Shown piece by piece: positions 60,788 to 64,000 of a stretch of DNA of 64,000 bases. Below the pieces are notes generated by a model. It was not told where the DNA came from and did not search any database. It was given only the letters and a program-made list of their open reading frames with translations. The stretch covers positions 1,488,001 through 1,552,000 of the forward strand of contig NZ_LT670844.1 of NCBI RefSeq assembly GCF_900141755.1, written 5' to 3'. Positions within the stretch are counted from its first letter, which is position 1; each line of letters begins with the position of its first letter. Made by a program: the position numbers and the translations under genes. This DNA is from Bradyrhizobium lablabi (GTDB lineage Bacteria > Pseudomonadota > Alphaproteobacteria > Rhizobiales > Xanthobacteraceae).

Positions 60788-60821
60788 ACTAAAGGAGTCA
60801 ACGGAATTATTGTCAATATTC
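60788..60821 (-). promoter_or_regulatory. Promoter/operator of the dehydratase gene with ATTGTCAATA element (site C)
   Basis: ATTGTCAATATTC at 60809-60821 contains TTGACA on the minus strand (60816-60811), then a 17-base spacer and TTTAGT (60793-60788). It is about 54-60 bases from the ATG at 60757. Confidence 0.6.
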
Positions 60822-60867
60822 GATATTCGAACCTCGAATCGATGCGAGTGACGGCCAAAATGACCAT

Positions 60868-60901
60868 CATTATTGACAATGGATGGCGTGCCGTGCTGAT
60901 T
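60868..60901 (+). promoter_or_regulatory. Promoter/operator of the gntR gene with ATTGACAAT element (site D)
   Basis: CATTATTGACAAT at 60868-60880; the complement reads ATTGTCAATAATG as at the other three sites. TTGACA (60873-60878) faces the gntR gene, with a weak GCTGAT or CTGATT near 60895-60901 as -10 and the ATG at 60929. It suggests autoregulation. Confidence 0.5.
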
Positions 60902-60928
60902 TTCCGCGATGATCCGACGTGACCGCTC

Positions 60929-61621
60929 ATGAAACCGCAGGCCGCCTCACCGGAAACCTCAGCCCTCACCCGCGAGGAAGAACAGGCGGAAGTGATCCAC
61001 CGGCTCGAGGAGGATATCATCTTCGGCCGTTTCGCGCCGGGTTCGCGGCTGGTCGAGGACACGCTGATGAGCCGCTACGGCGCCAGCCGGCATTTTGTCC
61101 GTCAGGCGCTGTTCCTCCTCGAGCGCCAGGGCATCGTGCTGCGCGAAAAGAACATCGGCGCCACCGTGCGGTTTTACTCCGCCGACGAGGTGCGGCAGAT
61201 TTACGAGGTGCGGGAAATGCTGACGCGGCAGGCGGCGCTGATGATCGCATTGCCTGCGCCCGCCGAGCTGATCGAACAACTCGTCGAGCTGCAGCGGCAA
61301 TATTGCGCGCGGGCCGACGCGCAGGATCTGCGCGGCATCCACGAGGCCAACGACGCCTTCCACGTCGCGCTGTTTTCGGCTTGCGGCAATCCCTATCTGG
61401 TGCGCTCGCTGCAGGACTACATGAATCTGACGCTGCCGATGCGCGCGAAAAATCTCGCCGACAAAGAGGGCCTCGCGCTGTCGCGCCGCCAGCACGAGTT
61501 CATGATCGAGCTGCTCCAAGGGCGCGACAGCTGGGCGCTGGCGCAGCTCTGCGTCGATCACATGCAGTTCAGCAAGTCGGATTATCTCGGCCGGATCGGG
61601 GCTGATGCGCGCGACAAATAA
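60929..61621 (+). CDS. GntR-family regulator with FCD ligand domain
   Basis: 230 residues. The winged-helix DNA-binding domain is at about 18-85 (IIFGRFAPGSRLVEDTLMSR, RHFVRQALFLLERQGIVLR). The C-terminal FCD domain (IYEVREMLTRQAALMIALP, NDAFHVALFSACGNPYLVRS and a final HMQFS) holds the metal-binding Asp/His positions. It belongs to the FadR subfamily, whose members regulate sugar-acid genes, such as UxuR and ExuR. It is divergent from the dehydratase gene and sits amid the transport and enzyme genes, so it is the likely regulator of the module. Confidence 0.92.
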   Translation: MKPQAASPETSALTREEEQAEVIHRLEEDIIFGRFAPGSRLVEDTLMSRYGASRHFVRQALFLLERQGIVLREKNIGATVRFYSADEVRQIYEVREMLTRQAALMIALPAPAELIEQLVELQRQYCARADAQDLRGIHEANDAFHVALFSACGNPYLVRSLQDYMNLTLPMRAKNLADKEGLALSRRQHEFMIELLQGRDSWALAQLCVDHMQFSKSDYLGRIGADARDK

Positions 61622-61626
61622 AAACT

Positions 61627-61747
61627 GTCATTCCGGGATGCGCTTTCGGTCGGCAATTGCCGACCTGAGGCGACAGGCCCGGAATCCATACTCCCGATCG
61701 TGGTTATGGATTCCGGGTTCGCGACGTTGTCGCGCCCCGGAATGACG
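61627..61747. repeat. GTCATTCCGGG-type palindromic repeat
   Basis: GTCATTCCGGGATGCG and GCGCCCCGGAATGAC with inner GGAATCCATA / TATGGATTCC. It separates the convergent gntR and udh gene ends. Confidence 0.88.
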
Positions 61748-61750
61748 TTG

Positions 61751-62572
61751 TCATTTTTTCCAATCGATGATCTTGCTCTTGTCGCCGTCGAACTCCATGC
61801 CGCAGAACGCGCCGCCCTGATAAAAGTCGCCGACGGGATCGTGCGGGAGTTTGGCCTGCTCGGCAAAAGCATGCTCGCGAAAATCCTCACCTCGGCCAGT
61901 CGGGCGATAGCCGAGGTCGTAGGCGCGGTGATTATCCCACCAGCTACGCTCGTTGTACGACGCACCGTAAAAGATCTCAAAATGGATGTCGGGATGATCG
62001 AGCCCGATGCGGCATAATTGCACGAGGTCTTCCGGTTTCAGCCAGATCGAGAGCCGGCGATGATCGAGCGGTTTTTCGCCGAAATTGCCGATGCGGATGC
62101 AGGTCACCCCAAGGCCATGCTTGTCGGCATAGAGCGCGCCGACCGCTTCGCCGAACACCTTGCTGACGCCGTAGCGGCTGTCGGGGCGCGGCGTCACGTC
62201 GGTGCCGATGTGGTGATGGCGCGGATAAAAGCCGACCGCATGGTTCGACGACGCGAACACGATGCGCTTGACGCCCTTTTTGCGCGCGGCCTCGAACAAA
62301 TTGTAGCCGCCGATGATGTTGGACTGCAGGATCGGCTCCCACGGGCCTTCGACCGAATAGCCGCCAAAATGCAAGATGCCGTCGACGCCCTCGCAGATCG
62401 CCTCGACCTGCGCAAGATCGGCGAGATCAGCCGCCTTGAATTTTTCGCTTTTGCCGAGATCGGCGGGCGCCTTCAGGTCGCTCAGCAGCAGGTCCGGATA
62501 GATCGGCGGCAATAATTTGCGCAAGCTCGTGCCGATACCCCCCGATGCGCCGGTCATCAATATACGTGGCAT
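61751..62572 (-). CDS. udh: Uronate dehydrogenase-like NAD-dependent SDR
   Basis: 273 residues of the extended short-chain dehydrogenase family. NAD site TGASGGIG at 7-14, Ser108-Ser109 in FASSNHAVGFYP, and Tyr134/Lys138 in RYGVSK. The SSNH-GYYP, RYGVSK-FGE and GNFGEKP segments align in my memory with Agrobacterium Udh (galacturonate/glucuronate to aldaro-lactone). Start ATG at 62572 has GAGGGACGAA upstream, better than the ATG at 62584. Adjacent SMP-30 lactonase and TRAP genes strengthen the uronate assignment. Confidence 0.82.
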   Translation of the reverse strand: MPRILMTGASGGIGTSLRKLLPPIYPDLLLSDLKAPADLGKSEKFKAADLADLAQVEAICEGVDGILHFGGYSVEGPWEPILQSNIIGGYNLFEAARKKGVKRIVFASSNHAVGFYPRHHHIGTDVTPRPDSRYGVSKVFGEAVGALYADKHGLGVTCIRIGNFGEKPLDHRRLSIWLKPEDLVQLCRIGLDHPDIHFEIFYGASYNERSWWDNHRAYDLGYRPTGRGEDFREHAFAEQAKLPHDPVGDFYQGGAFCGMEFDGDKSKIIDWKK

Positions 62573-62648
62573 TTCGTCCCTCATTGCTGCGGTGTTGAAG
62601 AGATTATGGCCCGCTAGTGTTTGTCAGGCAAGGCGCAGCGCTCTCCTC

Positions 62649-62730
62649 CGTCATTGCGAGCGAAGCGAAGCAATCCATTGCGCCGCAGAAAAGATGGATT
62701 GCTTCGTCCGCTGCGCTCCTCGCAATGACG
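62649..62730. repeat. CGTCATTGCGAG-type palindromic repeat
   Basis: CGTCATTGCGAGCGAAGCGA with GCAATCCATTG and ATGGATTGCTTCGTC, ending CTCCTCGCAATGACG. It lies between the divergent udh and SMP-30 genes. A TTGTCA at 62621-62626 just to its left is a weak partial match to the ATTGTCAATA element. Confidence 0.88.
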
Positions 62731-62816
62731 GGGAAATGGCGGTTGCTTGCCGCCCGAGCACGCCAGTGGTAGCAAATGGCCCCGGTGAGGAACTCAAGCA
62801 ACAACGAGAACAGCAA

Positions 62817-63785
62817 ATGTCCCAAGCAAAATCGCCTCGCGCTGGCTTCGAGCCGGCGACCTATTATCCCGATCCGGCGATTCATGCGCTCGATCCGCGC
62901 TTCGAAAAATACTGGCTGAAACTGTCGGCGGTGGAACGGCTGACCACGGGATTGCGCTGGGCCGAGGGCCCGGTGTGGTTCGGCGACGGCCGCTATTTGT
63001 TGTGCAGCGATATTCCCAACCAGCGCATCATCAAATGGGAAGAGGAAACCGGCGCGGTCAGCAACTACCGAAAGCCGTCAAACTTCGCCAACGGCAACAC
63101 CCGCGACCGCCAGGGACGCCTGATCACCTGCGAACACGGCGGGCGCCGCGTTGTCAGGACCGAATATGACGGTTCGATTACGGTTCTGATGGACTCCTTC
63201 AACGGCAAGCGGCTGAATTCGCCGAACGACGTCGTGGTGAAATCCGACGGCTCGATCTGGTTCACCGATCCCCAGTTCGGCCTGCTCGGCAATTACGAAG
63301 GCTACAAGGAAGATCCCGAGATCGACATGAACGTCTACCGGATCGACGGCGCGACCGGAAAGGCCAGCATCGTCGCCGAAGGCATTTTGGGGCCGAACGG
63401 GCTGTGTTTCTCGCCGGACGAGAAAATTCTCTACATCATCGAATCGCGCGGCGTGCCGACCCGAAAAATCCTCGCCTATGATGTCTCGCCGGGCGGCGAT
63501 ACCATTTCCAACAAGCGCCTCTTCGTCGATGCCGGAGCCGGCACGCCGGACGGCATGCGCGCCGACATCGACGGCAATCTGTGGTGCGGCTGGGGCATGG
63601 GCGATCCCGAGCTCGACGGCGTCGTGGTGTTCGCACCCGACGGCGTGATGATCGGCCGCATCGCACTGCCCGAGCGCTGCGCCAATCTGTGCTTCGGCGG
63701 GCTCAAGCGCAACCGCCTGTTCATGGCCGCGAGCCAGTCGATCTACGCGCTGTACGTCAACACGCAAGGCGCGCTGGGGGGATAG
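62817..63785 (+). CDS. SMP-30/gluconolactonase-family lactonase
   Basis: 322 residues, six-bladed beta-propeller. All four metal ligands of the family are visible: Glu50 (AEGPVWFGDG), Asn137 (NSPNDVVV), Asn194 (GPNGLCFSPD) and Asp245 (TPDGMRADIDGN). It should hydrolyse a sugar lactone, fitting the aldarolactone made by the uronate dehydrogenase on the other strand. The ATG at 62817 is chosen by family length; the upstream extension runs into a palindromic repeat. Confidence 0.9.
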   Translation: MSQAKSPRAGFEPATYYPDPAIHALDPRFEKYWLKLSAVERLTTGLRWAEGPVWFGDGRYLLCSDIPNQRIIKWEEETGAVSNYRKPSNFANGNTRDRQGRLITCEHGGRRVVRTEYDGSITVLMDSFNGKRLNSPNDVVVKSDGSIWFTDPQFGLLGNYEGYKEDPEIDMNVYRIDGATGKASIVAEGILGPNGLCFSPDEKILYIIESRGVPTRKILAYDVSPGGDTISNKRLFVDAGAGTPDGMRADIDGNLWCGWGMGDPELDGVVVFAPDGVMIGRIALPERCANLCFGGLKRNRLFMAASQSIYALYVNTQGALGG

Positions 63786-63791
63786 CTTTTG

Positions 63792-63910
63792 CTGTCGTCC
63801 CTGCGAAAGCAGGGACCCATACGCCGTGTATTCTCTTAGGGCACACTGGCTGTTGCCTTCGTAACAACGGGCTCCTGTGGTTATGGGTCCCTGCTTTCGC
63901 AGGGACGACA
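63792..63910. repeat. TGTCGTCCCTGCGAAAGC-type palindromic repeat
   Basis: TGTCGTCCCTGCGAAAGCAG, GGGACCCATA and its mirror TATGGGTCCCTGCTTTCGCA, GGGACGACA. It lies directly after the lactonase gene. Confidence 0.9.
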
Positions 63911-63947
63911 GTGAGTTTTGTTCGACGCCTCACAAAAACAACAAAAA

Positions 63948-63973
63948 CGCCGGAGCGGATTCCCGCCCCGGCG
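63948..63973 (-). terminator. Intrinsic terminator for a leftward gene beyond the window
   Basis: CGCCGG-A-GCGG and CCGC-C-CCGGCG make an interrupted 10-pair stem. On the minus strand it is followed by TTTTTGTTGTTTTTG, a strong U-tract. A gene to the right of the window, transcribed leftward, probably ends here. Confidence 0.7.
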
Positions 63974-64000
63974 CTTTGATCTCGTCTCGCGTGTGAGCTT

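Noticed and set aside
1..64000. Transfer and ribosomal RNA genes, transposases, integrases and phage genes
   Set aside because: I saw no cloverleaf-capable sequence ending in CCA-like context, no rRNA core sequence, and no protein with transposase or integrase motifs. A tool-based scan could still find a short RNA.

Overview
The window is G+C-rich DNA from an alphaproteobacterium, most probably Bradyrhizobium or a close relative in the Nitrobacteraceae. The basis is protein resemblance from memory: a CYP199A-like P450 next to a palustrisredoxin-reductase-like flavoprotein, rhizobial-type CpaC/D/E, and a trifunctional pseudokinase/AAA/histidine kinase. The many intergenic palindromic repeat families I associate with Bradyrhizobium also fit. 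No database search was run. I saw no rRNA, tRNA, CRISPR array, insertion sequence or phage gene.

Layout. 1-3.8 kb: three genes of a peptide-type ABC importer (binding protein and two permeases) after the tail of an unidentified gene; its ATPases are not in view. 4.0-9.6 kb (minus): histidine kinase, response regulator, response regulator-adenylate cyclase and a CnbZ-like deaminase, packed with 4-base overlaps. 9.7-14.8 kb (minus): tetR-mfp-rnd efflux operon with a perfect 16-base operator at the repressor start. 14.9-18.8 kb: split TPP decarboxylase, a P450 and ornithine aminotransferase. 18.8-31.7 kb: an accessory, partly decayed stretch with a methyltransferase, tannase-family esterase, gene relics, a beta-helix protein, a small secreted protein, the 1824-residue pseudokinase/AAA/histidine kinase, two copies of a micro-ORF, a secreted 331-residue protein and a PilZ protein. 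A roughly 55-base repeat occurs three times here. 31.9-36.6 kb: an incomplete Tad/Flp pilus locus (tadD, cpaE, cpaD, cpaC and only the 3' end of cpaB).

36.8-44.3 kb (minus): a seven-gene operon joining an NMT1-type ABC importer to an enolase-superfamily enzyme, a Gfo/Idh/MocA oxidoreductase, a DUF993 aldolase-like protein and an isomerase-like TIM barrel. This looks like a catabolic pathway for an unknown small molecule. 44.6 kb: an orphan BrnA antitoxin with a promoter abutting its start codon. 45-48.7 kb: repeats, a TetR regulator, a double-VOC protein and a glutamate-dehydrogenase-family enzyme. 48.9-50.8 kb: two PfkB-type sugar kinases. 50.8-54.1 kb: CYP199-like P450 with its reductase, and an enoyl-CoA hydratase-family protein.

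54.3-63.8 kb: a candidate sugar-acid (hexuronate) module: TRAP transporter with two tandem binding proteins, IlvD/Edd dehydratase, FCD-type GntR regulator, uronate-dehydrogenase-like SDR and SMP-30 lactonase. Four promoter regions in it share an ATTGTCAATA-type element that contains the -35 box, each oriented toward its gene, suggesting one regulon under the local GntR protein.
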